The position numbers and the translations under genes were made by a program. Below are positions 45,577 through 58,200 of a DNA stretch of 64,000 nucleotides, piece by piece; the first letter of the stretch is position 1; each line of letters starts with the position of its first letter. A model generated the notes under the pieces. The model was given only the letters and a program-made list of their open reading frames with translations. It had not been told where the DNA came from and did not search any database. Origin of the DNA: Turnera subulata. Lineage: Eukaryota; Streptophyta; Magnoliopsida; Malpighiales; Passifloraceae. The stretch is from the NCBI GenBank assembly GCA_028386065.3, contig JAKUCV010001844.1, positions 221,491-285,490 on the forward strand, given 5' to 3'.

Positions 45577-46627
45577 TGTAACAGCCCGAGTAAAAATTTG
45601 TATTTTTACCGGGATTGTAAAAGTCTTTATACAGTTATTTAAGGTTGAATTTAATCTTGGGTAATTAATTCAAGGTAAATCGAGCTTTGGATTCCGAAAC
45701 CGAGCCTTGTCCCACGCTCAGGATTTTTCTTCGGAGGGTATTTTTTGGGTCCAGGAATCTTCAAAAAAGTATGTTTTATCCTCGAGAGAATGGACCAGAA
45801 ATAAAGGTAAGAGGGTACATCGATATTTTCTGGTCCTGGCGAAACACGATATATCTGCATTATTGAGGTTTGCAGCCGTCTTTTCCCTGTGAATCCCGTG
45901 ATATCGCTTTTCCTGTAAGCCCGTGATTTCTTGTTTCCTTTTCCTGCCTATCAACCTGTCTCTTTCTTGCTCCTGCAAAACCATAGCCAGCCTTTTCTCT
46001 TCATTTCCAGTAAACATAAACCCAGTCTCCAACCTCTGCAGAAACAACGAGTGAAAAGAAAAAGGAGAGAAAACAGAAAAGAGAAGAAAAAAAAAGAAGA
46101 AAATAATAATAAAACTCATCCTTTTTCTCCTTCCCCTCGCTAGACCACCACAGCCCAACCACCGAGACCACAGCTGTCGCCACCCTTCCCTTCCTCTCCT
46201 CCCTCTCGTCGTGCCACCTGACGAAGCTGTCGCCGCCGCTTTCAGACCACCGCCGCAGCAAGAGGACCGACGACCCCGCTTTCTCCCTCGCTGCCGCCCG
46301 ACGACGCCGCAGCCACCAGCACACCCGATGTTGCACCACTCTTCTACTGCCTTCCTCGTACCGCCGTCGCTCGTCCCGTGTCGTCGCTGCCTCGCCATTC
46401 TTCTCCGCCTGCAAAGACCCAAGGTGAGCCATCCACGGGTTGAAGATAACCCGGACGTGAGCTCGACCCATGTCATACAGCCGGGTCGTGGCTCTGGGTC
46501 GGGTTGACCCGGACGCGCGCCTGGGCTGTGTGGTTGATGGGCTGGAGACCAGCGAGCCTGGATCCTGGTCTCATGACATGGGCTGTGGAGCTAGGCTTGA
46601 TGTTGGTCTGGGTCTATGTCTTGGAAC

Positions 46628-46676
<49 letters not shown>

Positions 46677-48120
46677 GGGGAAATAAGAAATAAAATTTGG
46701 AAAAAATATATATATGGGTTAATTAATTTTTGGAAAATGAAGTTTTATTTAATATATAGTAATTATATTTTGGAAAAAGTATAACTAATGGAAATAATTT
46801 TTGGAAAGGGTATTATCAAAGTAATAAATACCGGAATAATAACCGGGGTATAAGTAAAGTATAATATTTTCGGCACATGGATATAAATGGTAAACGATGA
46901 TGATAAAGGATATAATCCAAGACCTTGAACCGAGTCGGGATAGTAATTAATTTACGGCATAGTATTAGAAAATCATTGCATCTCAAATATGTGCATCGTA
47001 TGTGGGCATTCATTATTTGCTATATAGGAGTTGATACCGAGCAGTTCCCCGAGGAACCGGCCTTGGATCCTGTTGAGGAGTTTCAGAAGTGAGAATTGGC
47101 TAAGGTGAGGATGGATAACCTTAGATATGTACCTATATTACTCTGTTAGATGAGCTTTGTTGTTTGATTGAACCATTGAGTTGTGTTATATCTTTTGTGG
47201 TTAAATATTGACACGGAATTACTATTGATATGAATATGAGTTTTGGATGTTAACAGAAGAATAGTCCGTTAACTGTTGTTAAGAGGAATAATCTGAGAAT
47301 TTGTGATGAAGATTAAGTGTCATCTGATAAGTAGTGGTACGACTGGAGGTTAGAGACTATTTTGTGGTGGTCATGATCTGGTTATTTGTGATGGGCATGT
47401 TGATGCCGGTGTGATATTGGGGTGTTTACCCCTGGTTTTGGTTTTGGGATGTTGATCCCGGGTTTGGTTTAGGTATGGCACCTGGAATAGGTTGATAACA
47501 TGGTACGACCCTAGCTTATCTATGACAGGGCCCGGAAGATAAAATTGGTAATTTTATTAATTTCTTTTGGCCTTGGCTCTGTCAAGATATGGTTGATCCT
47601 TTGTGTTACCACATGCCTGCTTTTGCATCCTTGAGTATATAGTGCCAGCATATTTCTGTTTATCCATGATTGTGCTTAAAAGTACCGGTGAGCGTTTTGG
47701 ACTCACCCCTCACCTGCGGGGTTTCATCCCGTAGGGAGAATTTGCTCGTAGTACAGGTAGAATGTACGACTGGCTGCTGCATTCAGTCCACCAGACCCTG
47801 GATCCATACTCCCGCTGCATCTGCACAGAGTCTTCCGCTGCTGTTCTAATGCTTTTGTTGCTGTACCATATTTCCGCCGCTGCTCTTTCTTGTTCATATG
47901 TCTTTGAGGCTGCTTGTCACTCTGCCTCTATTGCTTGCTCCTTTCTCTGCTGTTTGGATTGGGAGTTGTGTGTTATGATAATGGTCCCCGAGTACGGTGA
48001 CGATTGATGTATTTGGATTTCAGATATGTATTTTGGGTTTGATGTACCGTTTGCCCTATCAATAAGAATAGTTTCGGCATGTGTTTACTGTGTATGGTAA
48101 ATACGGGTCGAGGCGTTTCA
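45577..48120 (+). repeat. 5' LTR of element F (2544 bp)
   Basis: It runs from TGTAACAGCCCGAG to GGCGTTTCA. The leader donor AAG/GTGAGC (46424), mini-exon (47028-47104, frame with FPEEPA and TGA), hairpins GGCAT/ATGCC, GGGGT/ACCCC and GGGAT/ATCCC (47393-47460), and tandem stem-loops (about 47690-47735) are present. Confidence 0.93.
46629..46671. repeat. (AT)n microsatellite in LTR F
   Basis: About 21 AT units directly downstream of the leader, absent from the other LTRs. Confidence 0.95.
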
Positions 48121-48123
48121 TTT

Positions 48124-48139
48124 TGGTAGCGAAGCGGGC
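48124..48139 (+). other. Primer binding site of element F
   Basis: TGGTAGCGAAGCGGGC, one base different from the site in B, C and E. Element E inserted six bases downstream. Confidence 0.8.
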
Positions 48140-48145
48140 AGTAGG

Positions 48146-50749
48146 TGTAACAGCCTAGGTAAAAATTTGCACCTGGACTGTTTAAGTAATTTTACAGTAA
48201 TTTACCATTGATTTTAATCTTAGGTAATTAATTCGTGGCAAATGAGCATCGGATTCCGAAACCGAGCCTTGTCCCACGTTCGGGATTTTTCTGCGGATTT
48301 TACGGACCAAAGTTGGAATTTTTCGGGTCCAGGAATCTTCAAAAAAGTCGGGTTTATCCTCGACCAGAATTAAAGGTAAGGAGGTATAATGGATATTTTC
48401 TGGTCCAGACAGCGCATAGTGCATCTGCATAGTAAAGATGCTTTTTCCTGTGAAGTCTGTGATCATTTTTTCCTGTGAGCATGTGAAGCTTTGTCTCCTC
48501 CTGTGATGCTCGTGATATACCTTGTTAAAACCTGCCTCTTCCTCTCCCTGCAAAGCACCATCACCTTCTTCTTCTCCCTGCCATTCCTTGCCCAGCTTCT
48601 TCAAAAAAAAAACACAAAAAAACAACACACACCCGAGACCACCACCCAATTCTTCCCCTTTCCTTTTCTTTTCTTCTTTTCCTTTTTTCTTCTCCTTCCC
48701 CGTGTTCACCGAGCCGCCGCCCGAAGACCACCTCCACCACCCGACACCACACAAGCAGACACCACCACCCGCCGCTTTCCTCTCTTCCTCCCCCTCTGCC
48801 CGTCGCTTCGCCCCGCCTGCAAGCCGTCGCCCTTGCCACCTTGTCTCATACCACAGCCGCCGCCTGCGACCATCTCCTCCCTGAGCTCGTCAGCCGGCCT
48901 CGCCTGTGTCGCCCTCTCTTCGTCTCCACGCCGCAGCCGCCTGCTCGTCGCGCCGTGCCCGCCTCACCCGCCATCCATGCCGCCCGCGCAGGTAACCTCA
49001 CGAAGAAGATGATATTGTGCATGCATGGTTGTTTCTTCTTCCTACGTGGGTTGAGTATTATATGCATGGGCTTTCTTTTTTTTGCTGCATGCATGGGTTT
49101 TTACGTGGGTCATATTGCATGGGCTGTGATGTTTTGTGCTTGGGCTAGTGATGGGCTAAGAGTTTTGGTTATGGGCCTAGGTTAATGGATTGGTTGGTTT
49201 AGTTTTATGGGATGGGTTAATAGTTGGGCTTGGGCTTTGTAGGTTTGAGCTGGATTGATATGAGCTGAAGGGTTTTGGGGTTGGGCTTGGGCCAGGCAGC
49301 ACTATTCACGGCCCAGTCCATTTAAAAAATTATAATTCTGGAAAAAAGGAAATTAATTTGGTAAATATAAATTTTGGAAAAACATCTTATTCTCTAAGGT
49401 TATAATTTATGAAAAGTAAAGATATATTTATGGAAATAATTTTGGAAGGTTTTTAACCAAAGAATTAATACCGGAATAATATCGGGAAAAGTATTTTGAC
49501 ACCTAGAGATAAATGGTGAATGATGATGATAACGGGGTAACCGAGATCGAGCCGGATTAACGTTTTATTTACAGTACTGCATATCATATGCATATCAAGT
49601 TTATTTGCTTCTTATGTGTACATGCTCTTATTTGCTATATAGGAATTGATATTGAACAGTTGCTTGAGGAACTTGCTGTGGAACCCGAAGGAGATTTTCA
49701 TATTTGATAAACGGCTAAGGTGAGGATGGATAGCCTTTGATATGTGCCTGTAATATTTTGTGTGCTTTGTTATTTGATTGAACTGCTGAGATATTCACTG
49801 TTGGATATTTGACTGCTGTGATTATTGCTATTGTGATTGTTGGACTGTGATATTGATTTTGTGGATATTGTGTTGAGATTGTTGTTGGACTATTGACCAT
49901 GGATAATTGATAATGGATATTGGAAATGGAAATTGGATAATTGGAAGTTGTGTTGACGACTTTAATGTCACTTGGAAAGTAGTGGTACGACTCTATAGGT
50001 AAAGACTGCTTTGTGGTGGCCATGACCTAGGTTACTTATGGTAAGCATGTCTATGCTTGGGATGTCTATCCCTTTGATTTATTTGGGATGTCTATCCCTA
50101 GGTTACTATTTGGGATGTCGATCCCTGGGTTCTCTTGGTTTGGTCTGGCACCTGGAATATGTTAATATCCAGGTCTGATCCCTAGCTTGTCCAGTGACGG
50201 GGCCCGGAAGATAAAATTGGTAATAATAAGATGTTCTTTTGGTCTTGGCTCAGTCTTGTTTGAGATGTGCTATTGCTTGCTTGTGTTTTCTTTACTGTAT
50301 TATGGTTGCCTGCATATCTCTGTTTATCCATGGTCGGTGAGCACTTCGGACTCACCCCTCGCCTGCGGCATTTCATCTCGTAGGTTAAGTTGTTTCGTAG
50401 TTCAGGTACGACGTTCGATGGCTGCTGCTTTCTTCTCCACCTGACTCCGGATCCATACCTCCGCTGCATGTGCATATAAGTCTTTCGCTGCTGTATTATA
50501 TATGTTGTTGTGTTGCTGCTTTCCTGTGATGCTTATATTGCTGTTTATACTATCTGCTGCTGCTGTTGAGCTTTGAGTGTGGATTGAATAATGGTCTCCG
50601 AGAGCGGGTGACGGATGATGTCTTAGAACTTCTGCTGTATTTGGAATTACTATGTAGTATTTTGTCTGCGATGTACTGTCTGTTCTATCAATAAGAATAG
50701 TTTTGACACGTGTTTACTGTGTTCGGTAAATACGGGTTGGGGCGCTTCA
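48146..50749 (+). repeat. 5' LTR of element E (2604 bp)
   Basis: It runs from TGTAACAGCC to GGCGCTTCA. The leader ends at donor GCAG/GTAACC (about 48991), and the mini-exon lies at about 49643-49719. Hairpins are AAGCAT/ATGCTT and GGGAT/ATCCC (50043-50125), and tandem stem-loops lie at about 50335-50383. Confidence 0.95.
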
Positions 50750-50752
50750 TTT

Positions 50753-50768
50753 TGGTAGCGGAGCGGGC
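50753..50768 (+). other. Primer binding site of element E
   Basis: TGGTAGCGGAGCGGGC starts three bases after the 5' LTR. Confidence 0.85.
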
Positions 50769-50864
50769 AGTAGGTCCTTGGGTGTTGCTGTGATTATTTG
50801 TGCATAGTCTGTCATGAGTTAGTATAATATGCATGCATATACATTCTCATATAGGGTAAGACGA

Positions 50865-51290
50865 ATGGATCCGGTTGGAGGGAATCAGCATGCTGGCGGT
50901 CACCTAGATATCGATGTCATAGCTGGTACTTTTACAGTGTTTGGTAGTACTGCATATACTTTGATTGATCCTGGTGCTACGCATTCATTTGTCGCGCAAT
51001 GTTTTGCAATACAACATAACTGTACGGAAGAAAGTTTAACTTGTCTGATGAGGGTTAGGTTACCTGCGGGCCTAGTGGTCAGGTTAACCCATGTGTACAG
51101 AGATGTTTCTCTTTCGTACGATAACGAGGTTTTTCTTGCACGGTTAGTTGTGATGAACATGGGAGGTTTCGATATAATCCTAGGGATGGATTGGTTGTCG
51201 AGGTACAGTGCTATGGTAAACTGTCGAACCAAGGAAGTGTTGTTGACTTCCGATGGTGGGCGACAGGTTTTATTGACAGGTATTGGGTGA
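50865..51290 (+). CDS. gag N-terminal stub fused in frame to protease (element E)
   Basis: The ATG at 50865 starts MDPVGGNQHAGGHLD, the first residues of gag, and passes directly into protease, IDVIAGTFTVFGS. The active-site motif is LIDPGATHSF, and LGMDWLSRYS marks the end of the domain. In F more than 1.1 kb of gag separates these two parts. The join occurs at CGATG, a sequence present at both edges of the lost segment in F, which suggests deletion by short direct repeats. The frame is kept, giving 141 residues and a TGA at 51288-51290. Whether the fusion is made is unknown. Confidence 0.8.
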   Translation: MDPVGGNQHAGGHLDIDVIAGTFTVFGSTAYTLIDPGATHSFVAQCFAIQHNCTEESLTCLMRVRLPAGLVVRLTHVYRDVSLSYDNEVFLARLVVMNMGGFDIILGMDWLSRYSAMVNCRTKEVLLTSDGGRQVLLTGIG

Positions 51291-51332
51291 GCTGCTACTA
51301 CATGTAGTATCTCTGCTAATCAGGATTACGGA

Positions 51333-52838
51333 ATGAAGCCACACGGTCCAGATGCCTTGTTGACTCATGTCAGGGGCGAAGAAGTTAAGACTCCGGTTTT
51401 GGGGGACATCATAGTTGTCAGAGAGTTTCCAGATGTGTTTCCAGAGGATCTACCAGGATTGCCACCTGACAGAGAAGTTGAGTATACAATCGACTTGATG
51501 CCGGGAGTGACACCTATTTCGATGGCACCGTACCGGATGGCACCGACAGAACTCCAGGAGTTGAAGAAACAGTTAGATGAGCTGCTTGAGAAGGGATTCA
51601 TCAGACCCAGTACATCACCTTGGGGATCACCAGTTCTGTTTGTGAAAAAGAAAGATGGCAGTTTGCGTATGTGTGTGGACTACCGACAGTTGAATAAAGT
51701 GACAGTGAAGAACAAGTATCCGCTCCCCAGGATTGATGATCTTTTTGACCAGTTACAAGGAGCTACTGTGTTTTCCAAGATTGATCTTCGGTCTGGATAT
51801 CACCAGGTCAAGATTGCAGAGAAGGACATACCGAAGACAGCCTTCCGCACTCGGTATGGTCACTTTGAGTTCACAGTGGTTCCTTTCAGTTTGACTAATG
51901 CACGTGCAGTTTTCATGTGCTTGATGCACTTGGTCCTGAACGAGTTCTTGGACAAGTTCGAGGTAGTTTTCATCGACGACATTTTGATATACTCCAAGAA
52001 CAGGGAAGAACATGAAGAGCACCTGAGGGTAGTACTACAGAGGTTGCGAGAGAAACAGTTGTATGCCAAGTCCAGTAAGTGCGAGTTCTAGCTTGAAGAA
52101 GTAGCATTTCTTGGACATGTTGTACCCGAGGATGGGATTAAAGTTGACCCTGCCAAAGTAAAAGCTGTTCTGGAGTGGGAGTCACCCAAGACGGTACCAG
52201 AAGTCAAAAGTTTTCTTGGTCTTGCAGGATATTACCGGAGATTCATCGAAGGTTTTTCTTTGATAGCCAATCCTATGACCAAGCTGTTAAAGAAAGATCA
52301 AGCCTTTGTTTGAAGTGAAGCCTGTCAGAAGAGTTTTGATGAACTGAAGAAGAAGTTGACATCTGCGCCAGTTTTGACGGTACCTAAGCCAAGAGTGGAG
52401 TATGTGCTGTTTTACGATGCTTCAGGTCTTGGTTGGGGAGCAGTTTTGATGCAAGAAGGCCGAGTGATTGCCTATGCTTCGAGACAGTTGAGACCGCATG
52501 AGAAGAATTACCCGACACATGATCTAGAGATGGCTGCAGTGATCCTTGCTTTGAAGATTTGGCGACATTATCTGTTCGGAGAGAGATGCCGGATTTTCAC
52601 AAATCGTAAGAGTCTCAAGTACATCATGACTCAGAAGAAGCTTAACCTACGACAAAGACGTTGGGTTGAGTTGTTGAACTATTATGATTGTACTATTGAG
52701 TACCATCCTGGAAAAGCTAATGTTGTAGTCGATGCTTTGAGCCGGAGACAACTAGAAGATGCTTTCACAACCTACCCGATATCCTCTCTTATCGAGTTAA
52801 GGAAGATGGGAGTTGATTTGTCAGTTGATGAGACATGA
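51333..52838 (+). pseudogene. Tekay reverse transcriptase and RNase H (element E)
   Basis: The frame from [12 protein letters not shown] reads through [47 protein letters not shown] and the active site FIDDILIYS. RNase H continues with [16 protein letters not shown] and [17 protein letters not shown]. Stops: TAG at 52089 (tryptophan in F), TGA near 52312 and TGA at 52836. Each is one base from a sense codon, so decay is by point mutation. Confidence 0.93.
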
Positions 52839-54305
52839 GCTTTGTTGACTCATATTGAAGTCAAGTCTAACCTGAGAGGCTGGATTGTGGAACTACAAAG
52901 GAGATCCCGACTTGATCAAGCTGAAGGAAGCGGTCCGCAGTGGAAAAGAAGACAAGTTTCACATAGCCATGGATAGTGCACTGATGCTGGGGAAATGTCT
53001 ATGTGTACCTAGTGTTGGTGACCTGCGCAGTCAGATTCTGGAAGAAGGACATATGACACCGTATGCTATGCTTCCCGGAAGTACCAAGATGTATCAGAAT
53101 TTGAGGAGTCATTTTTGGTGGTCGCGTATGAAGAAAGATGTAGCCGAGTATGTTGCTAAGTGTATCACCTGCCAGCAAGTGAAAGCTGAGCATCAGGCTC
53201 CAGCGGGGAAGTTAAGATCTTTGACAGTGCCAGAGAGGAAATGGGAGATGATTACCATGGATTTTGTGGTCGGATTACCGTTGACTCGGAGACAGCATGA
53301 TGCTATCTGGGTTATCATTGATCGACTTACAAAATCAGTCCATTTTCTTCCCATCCGACAGACAGACACCTTGGATAAGTTGGCGAAGCAGTATATTGCA
53401 GAGATTATGAGACTACATGGGATTCCTAAGTTTATAGTCTTAGATAGAGATCCGAGATTCACATCACGATTTTGGAAGAGTCTGCAAACAGCTTTGGGTA
53501 CGAAGTTGAGTTTCAGTATTGCATTTCACCCTCAGACAGACAGACAGTCAGAAAGGACTATTCAGACACTGGAAGACATGTTAAGGGCTTGTGTTCTTAA
53601 TTTCAAAGGGAGTTGGGATCAGCATTTGGCTTTGGCGGAGTTTGTCTACAACAACAGTTTTCATTCTAGTATTGGCATGCCACCGTTTGAAGCTCTTTAC
53701 GGAAGGAAGTGCCGAAGTCCAGTTTGTTGGGATGAAGAAAGTCTTCATTTGATCGTTGGTCCAGAGTTGGTTAAGCAGACAGTTGATAAGATTCAGACAG
53801 TTAAGCAGAGTATGAGAGCAGCTCAGGACCGACAGAAGAGTTATGCCGATAAGCATCGACGTGAGATGGAGTACCAGGTGGGAGAAAGAGTTTTCCTCCG
53901 AGTTGCGCCTTGGAAGGGTGTTATCAGATTCGGGAAAAGAGGGAAGTTAAGTCCCATGTACATCAGGCCGTATGAGAACGTGGAAAGGGTTGGACCCTTG
54001 GCGTACAGATTATCTCTACCGGAGGACTTGTCACGGATTCATGACGTGTTCCAAGTCCCCATGTTGAGGAGGTACAGATCAGATCTGAGCCATGTGATTA
54101 CTACAGCAGATGTTGAGGTCGCAGAGGATCTTACGTATACAGAGTTGCCAGAACAGATTCTTGCCCGAGAGGTCAGACAGTTGAGAACCGAGTCATTCCG
54201 ATGGTGAAGGTTAAATGGAGCAAGCACTCTGCGAAAGAGTCTACGTGGGAAGTCGAGGAGCACATGCGTTCTCAGTATCCGCATTTGTTCACAGCGTCAG
54301 AGTGA
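52839..54305 (+). pseudogene. Tekay integrase and chromodomain (element E)
   Basis: It continues after the TGA. A 2-base difference near 52895 shifts the frame. The integrase has CITCQQVKAEHQ and catalytic-type residues (MDFVVGLP, DRDPRFTSRFW, QSERTIQTLEDM). The second zinc histidine is replaced by leucine (MLPGST against MHPGST in A). The region RIHDVFQVPMLRRYRSD leads to a chromodomain whose frame is shifted near 54186. The stop is at 54303-54305, and the purine-tract block (54306-54340) precedes the LTR. Confidence 0.93.
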
Positions 54306-54341
54306 ATTTTGGGGACGAAATTATTTTTAAGGCGGGTAGGC

Positions 54342-56966
54342 TGTAACAGCCTAGGTAAAAATTTGCATTTTTACCGGGACTGTTTAAGTAATTTTACAGT
54401 AATTTACCATTGATTTTAATCTTGGGTAATTAATTCGTGGTAAACGAGCATCGAATTCCGAAATTAAGCCTTGTCCCACGCTCGGGATTTTTCTGCGGAT
54501 TTTACGGACCAAAGATGGAATTTTTCGGGTCCAGGAATCTTCAGAAAAGTCGGGTTTTTCCTCGAGTTTACGGACCAGAATTAAAGGTAAAGAGGTATAA
54601 TGGATAGTTTCTAGTCCAGACAGTGCATAGTGCATCTGCATAGTAAAGATGCTTTTTCCTGTGAAATCTATGATCTTCTTTTCCTGTGAGCATGTGAAGC
54701 TTTGTCTCCTCCTGTGATGTTCGTGATATACCTTGTTAAAACTTGCCTCTTCCTCTCCCTGCAAAGCACCATCACCATCTTCTTCCCCCTGCCATTTCTT
54801 GCCCAGCTTCTTCAAAAAAAAAAAACACAAAAAAAAAACAACACACACTCGAGACCACCCCTCAATTCTTCCCCTTTCCTTTTCTTTTCTTCTTTTCTTT
54901 TGTTCTTCTCCTTCCCCGTGTTCACCGAGCCGCCGCCCGAAGACCACCTCCACCACCTGACACCATACAAGCAGACACCGCCACCTGCCGCCTTCCTCTC
55001 TTCCTCCCCCTCTGCCCGTCGCTTCGCCCCGTCTGCATGCCGTCGCCCTTGCCGCCTCGTCTCATGCCACAGCCGCCGCCTGCGACCATCTCCTCCCTGA
55101 GCTCGTCAGCCTCCCTTGCCTGTGTCGCCCTCGCGTCGTCTCCATGCCGTAGCCGACTGCTCGTCGCGCCGTGCCCGCCTCGCCCGCCATCCATGCCGCC
55201 CGCGCAGGTAACCTCACGAAGAAGATGATACTGTGCATGCATGGTTGTTTCTTCCTCTTACGTGGGCTGAGTATTATATGCATGGGCTTTCTTTTTTTTG
55301 CTGCATGCATGGGTTTTTACGTGGGTCATATTGCATGGGCTGTGATGTTTTGTGCTTGGGCTAGTAATGGGCTTAGAGTTTTGGTTATGGGCCTGGGTTA
55401 ATGGATTGGTTGGTTTAGTTTTATGGGATGGGTTAATAGTTGGGCTTGGACTTTGTAGGTTTGAGCTGGGTTAATATGAGCTGAATGGTTTTGGCGTTGG
55501 GCTTGGGCCGAGCGGAACTGTTCACGGCCCAGTCCATTTAAAAAAAATTATAATTCTGGAAAAAAGGAAATTAATTTGGTAAATATAATTTTTGGAAAAA
55601 CATCTTATTCTCTAAGGTTATAAATTATGAAAAGTAAAGATATATTTATGGAAATAATTTTGGAAGGTTTTTAACCAATGAAATAATACCGGAATAATAC
55701 CGGGAAAAGTATTTTGACACCTAGAAATAAATGGTGAATGATGATGATAACAGGGTAACCGAGATCGAGCCGAGTTAACGTTTTATTTACAGTACTGCAT
55801 ATCATATGCATATCAAGTTTATTTGCATCTTATGTGTACATGCTATTATTTGCTATATAGGAATTGATATTGAACAGTTGCTTGAGGAAATTACTGTGGA
55901 ACCCGAAGGAGGTTTCCATATTTGATAAACGGCTAAGGTGAGGATGGATAACCCTTGATATGTGCCTGTAATACTTTGTGTACTTTGTTGTTTGATTGAA
56001 CTGCTGAGATATTCATTGTTGGATATTTGACTGCTGTGATTATTGTTGTTGTGATTGTTGGACTGTGATATTGATTCTGTGGATATTGTGTTGAGATTGT
56101 TGTTGGACTATTGACCATGGATAATTGATAATGGATATTGGAAATGGAAATTGGATAATTGGAAGTTGTGTTGACGACTTTAATGTCACTTGGAAAGTAG
56201 TGGTACGACTAGATGGGTAAAGACTGTTTTGTGGTGGCCATGACCTGGGTTACTTGTGGTAAGCATGTCTATACTTGGGATGTCTATCCCGTTGATTTAT
56301 TTGGGATGTCTATCCCTTGGTTACTATTTGGGATGTCGATCCCTGGGTTCTCTTGGTTTGGTCTGGCACCCGGAATATGTTGATATCCAGGTCTGACCCC
56401 TAGCTTGTCCAGTCACGGGGCCCGGAAGATAAAATTGGTAATAATAAGATGTTCATTTGGTCTTGGCTCAGTCTTATTTGAGATGTGTTATTGCTTGCCT
56501 GTGTTTTCTTTTCTGTATTACGGTTGCCTGCATATCTTTGTTTATCCATGGTCGGTGAGCACTTCGGACTCACCCCTTACCTGCGGGGTTTCATCCCGTA
56601 GGTTAAGTTGTTTCGTAGTTCAGGTACGATGTTCGATGGCTGCTGCTTTCTTCTCCACCTGACTCCGGATCCATACCTCCGCTGCATGTGCATATAAGTC
56701 TTCCGCTGCTGTATTATATTTGTTGCTGTGTTACTGCTTTCCTATGATGCTTATATTGCTGTTTATACTATCTGCTGCTGTTGTTGAGCTTTGAGTGTGG
56801 ATTGGATAATGGTCTCCGAGAGGGGTGACGGATGATGTCTTAGAACTTCTGCTATATTTGGAATTACTGTGTAGTATTTTGTCTGGGATGTACTGTCTAT
56901 TCTATCAATAAGAATAGTTTCGACGCGTGTTTACTGTGTTCGGTAAATACGAGTCGGGGTGCTTCA
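54342..56966 (+). repeat. 3' LTR of element E (2625 bp)
   Basis: It is highly similar to 48146-50749 with scattered substitutions and small indels, such as extra bases ATTTTTACCGGG near the start. It is followed by the target duplication GTAGG. Confidence 0.95.
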
Positions 56967-56971
56967 GTAGG

Positions 56972-58200
56972 TCCTTGGGTGTTTGTTGTGATTGCTTGAT
57001 TTTGCATAGTTTGTCATGAGTTGATATAATATGCATGCATATACATTCTCATATAGGTAAGATGAATGGATCCGGCTGGAGGAAATCAGCATGCTGGAGA
57101 TCATCTAGACGATGATTAGGTATCAGTAGACCAACCGCAGCTAGATGCGGAGCTCGATCCAACGGCACATTTGGAGGATATCAGGCAGACTCTGAACGCG
57201 GTAACTCGGATTCTCCAAAGGCAAGAGGCCAGAGATACCCGAATGGAAAACGAGGGGCATGTAGAGGACCCAGTGTACACGAAGTTGACCAAGCTTGGGG
57301 CCGAGTACTTTGAGGGTAATGTTACCGTTCAAGCCGCAGACGAGTGGAAAAGCAGTTTAACCGGGTGATGATGAAGCTTTGGTGAAGAAATGACAAGTGG
57401 GTCGGGTATGCTACTGCGATGTTCAAGGGAGTTGCCGTGGACTGGTGGGAATCAGCTACCAGGGACATGCCGAAACCTATCGTTATGCCATGGACCGAGT
57501 TCACAGAGATGTTCCGAAGGAAGTTCGTCACATAAGCTTATCAGGATCAGCTAAAACGAGAGTTTCTAAGGTTGCAACAGGGACCTGAACAGACTGTCAA
57601 CGACTACGAGATCAAGTTCACCCACCTTTCCAACTATGCCAGGGAGTTTGTGCCTAACCAGGAGGCCAGATGCAAGCGTTTCTGGGATGGTCTTCGACCT
57701 GGTTTCCAGACAGTCATTGGGTTCAAGGTCTACGCAACATACCAGTATATGCTGTCAGATGCCCTAAGAGCCGAGATTATCTGGCTGGGCAATGAGAGGA
57801 AACAACGGGAGATCTAAAAAAAGAGAAGCTGCACAGAGTTTTGGGGGACAAAATAAGAGGTTCCAAATATTAGCCAACCAACTAGAGTTTAGGCAGAACT
57901 GTTCTATGCTAGTGAGTCAGGGTCGTGGATGGAACAACTAAAACAACAATAACTGAGGCAGTTCTTGGGTTCAGTTTGGAGGAACTACATCCGGAGACAC
58001 TCATGCTAGATACACTTCGGGAAGATGCTACGAGTGTAATAAAGTCGGCCACTACCGGTCAACCTGTCCTAAGTTGGGATGATCAGGAGGTATGGCTCCT
58101 ATACAGATAGTCCAAGCATTAGTGGCTAGTGTTCCTAGTGGTTCTGGAGTTGGCTGAGGCCGAGGACGTGGAGCTGTTCCTGCGAGGACTCAGTCAGCCA
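56972..58200 (+). pseudogene. gag of element F
   Basis: An acceptor-like CTCATATAG precedes the start. The ATG at 57066 starts MDPAGGNQHAGDHLD. The core has LGAEYFEGN and ADEW, then in another frame VGYATAMFKGVAVDWWES, and QGPEQTVNDYEIKFTHLS, FVPNQEARCKRFWDGLRP. A zinc knuckle CYECNKVGHYRSTCPKLG lies near 58025-58080. A stop near 57117, a frameshift near 57350, a stop near 57535 and later breaks disable it. Confidence 0.88.

Larger units (their letters stand above)
48146..56966 (+). mobile_element. Tekay element E, full length, nested in F, gag deleted
   Basis: LTRs 48146-50749 and 54342-56966, target duplication GTAGG (48141-48145 and 56967-56971). The internal region is 3.6 kb because nearly all of gag is missing. 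Protease, reverse transcriptase, RNase H, integrase and chromodomain follow in the gypsy order. Several stops and two frameshifts make it defective. It is younger than F, which it splits. Confidence 0.96.
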
